Assembly (NCBI GenBank): GCA_018223365.1
Contig: JAGTTP010000002.1
Span: 1,009,501-1,073,500, forward strand
Direction: 5' to 3'
From: Clostridiaceae bacterium Marseille-Q4145
Lineage (GTDB): Bacteria; Bacillota; Clostridia; Lachnospirales; Lachnospiraceae
DNA: 64,000 bases
A program made the position numbers and the translations under genes. Under the pieces are notes generated by a model. It had not been told where the DNA came from, made no database searches, and saw only the letters and a list, made by a program, of their open reading frames with translations. This document shows positions 62,987 to 64,000 of this stretch, piece by piece; positions within the stretch are counted from its first letter, which is position 1, and each line of letters begins with the position of its first letter.

Positions 62987-64000
62987 ATGAAAAAAGTAAC
63001 TTCCACGGATGTTGCAAGACTGGCCGGTGTATCACAGGCAACCGTTTCCATGGTTCTCAACAACAAAGTAGGTCCTTCTTTCAGTGAAGAGACAAAAAAC
63101 AAAGTACTGGATGCAGCCAGCCAGCTTGGTTATATGCTTCCGGCGCAAAACATCTCTCCCAATGAGAAGAATCTGATCGCTGTGTTCATCCCCACACTGT
63201 CAAACTATTACTACACGCAACTCGTTTCCTATATAGAAAAGTGCGCGCTGTCACAGGGATTCAAAATCCTCATTTGCAACACCTCCAGAAACAAAGATTA
63301 TGAAGCTTACTATCTGGACTATTTTTCAAAATCAAAAATTGCCGGCATTGTTTTTACTTATGTCCCGAATTATCCAAAACTGGTGGAACAGCTTTCTCTC
63401 TGTCCCCATTGTACTGATTGGCGAGAAAAACGATGAACTTACAATTCCTTCTATTGAACTGAACAATGTAAAAGCAGGTTACATGATGGGCGAACATCTT
63501 ATCTCGCTTCATCACACACATTTTGCATTTTTCTCCACCCCTTTCAACAATGTGACCCTTGCAAGACAGCAGCGTCTCGACGGACTGAAGCAGGCACTCC
63601 GCGAACATGGCCTGGAGCAGAATCTTTATATTTATTCCGAAGATTATCAGTCCGAGACCGATATTCATGTGATTCCCTATGAATATGAACTGGGACATTC
63701 TCTTGCACAGAAATTACTGGAAACAGAATGTCCGGCCACTGCTCTAATCGGCGTCAACGATATGACAGCACTCGGCGTCATCGGATATCTTGCCGAACAA
63801 GGGAAACAGGTGCCAGAGGATTATTCCGTATGCGGTTTCGATAATATTTTTGTGAGCAGTCTGTCCATCCCTACTCTGACCACCATCGATCACCACCTGC
63901 ATCTTCGCGGGCAGGCAGCCATCGACATGATTCTCACCAAAAACACGGAAGCAAACAAAAAAAGAACCGCCAATCTCCTCAATTCCCAGATTAATAAAAT
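62987..64000 (+). pseudogene. LacI-family regulator interrupted by a frameshift (runs to window edge)
   Basis: DNA-binding regulator divergent from the tct/sugar-acid operon and probably its controller. Helix-turn-helix TSTDVARLAGVSQATVSMVLNN is intact. The first frame runs 149 residues and stops at 63436 with a sequence unlike the family after about residue 139. From about 63393 the +1 frame continues without a stop to the window end and reads as a normal effector domain (VPIVLIGEKNDELTIP, AFFSTPFNN, ATALIGVNDMTALGV, VCGFDNIFVSSLSIPTLTT). Adding one CT unit to the TCTCTCT tract at 63395-63401 would restore a single frame (LSLS-VPIV). It may be a true mutation, a phase-variable state or a sequencing error. 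Confidence 0.85.

Noticed and set aside
1..64000. CRISPR array, IS element, prophage or tRNA/rRNA genes
   Set aside because: No regularly spaced repeats, transposase, integrase, phage genes or cloverleaf-like sequences were recognised on either strand.

Overview
The window looks like chromosomal DNA of a Gram-positive, obligately anaerobic Clostridia, most likely a Lachnospiraceae (Blautia/Ruminococcus/Roseburia-like) gut bacterium. The basis is the strong AGGAGG ribosome sites, mid-range base composition, gene content (HemZ, YerB/DUF3048, KipI/KipA-type 5-oxoprolinase, ClpX, RSH, DUF4392 glutamate cyclase, MsmEFGK-MalQ) and tight unidirectional operons. The species cannot be named from sequence alone. 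No rRNA, tRNA, IS element, prophage or CRISPR array was seen. Almost everything is on the minus strand; the plus-strand genes are an AEC transporter, one penicillin-binding protein, a small membrane protein, citrate synthase and a broken LacI gene at the right edge.

Layout. 1-4350: uvrB-uvrA (uvrA runs off the left edge). 4518-7421: AEC transporter and a class A PBP (+). 7506-15537: a cell-division and cell-wall operon read leftwards: CdaR/PucR-type regulator, ftsE, ftsX, a coiled-coil M23 endopeptidase, an S41 protease, then a second class A PBP with its own promoter. 15821-22520: a small FMN-bind-like membrane protein, a divergent LspA directly coupled to a long ClpX, HtrA, citrate synthase and a DUF3048 lipoprotein. 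22656-24143: an L,D-transpeptidase.

24246-36956 is the most interesting block. A D-amino-acid aminotransferase-like gene, pxpB, pxpC, a DUF1445 glutamate cyclase, pxpA, a DUF4392 glutamate cyclase and a cytidylate-kinase-like gene are followed by a complete oligopeptide ABC transporter and a serine beta-lactamase-family hydrolase, all one strand. Near-identical terminator hairpins sit immediately before the ribosome sites of the first gene (36912-36956) and of the transporter binding protein (31281-31322). I infer a single regulated system for peptide import and D-glutamate/5-oxoproline recycling.

37028-43845: a malto-oligosaccharide-type operon (binding protein, two permeases, LacI regulator, ATPase, 4-alpha-glucanotransferase) with a perfect LacI/CcpA operator at its promoter. 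44059-47082: a zinc-type dehydrogenase and three small membrane proteins, two with N-terminal zinc ribbons, function unknown. 47200-55376: a housekeeping operon apt-rsh-MBL hydrolase-hemZ-hisS-aspS. 55525-62731: a sugar-acid operon with a TctABC transporter, 2-keto-3-deoxy sugar kinase, isomerase/epimerase, two aldolases and a Gfo/Idh oxidoreductase. It diverges from a LacI regulator (62987 to the window end) that carries a frameshift in a CT repeat.
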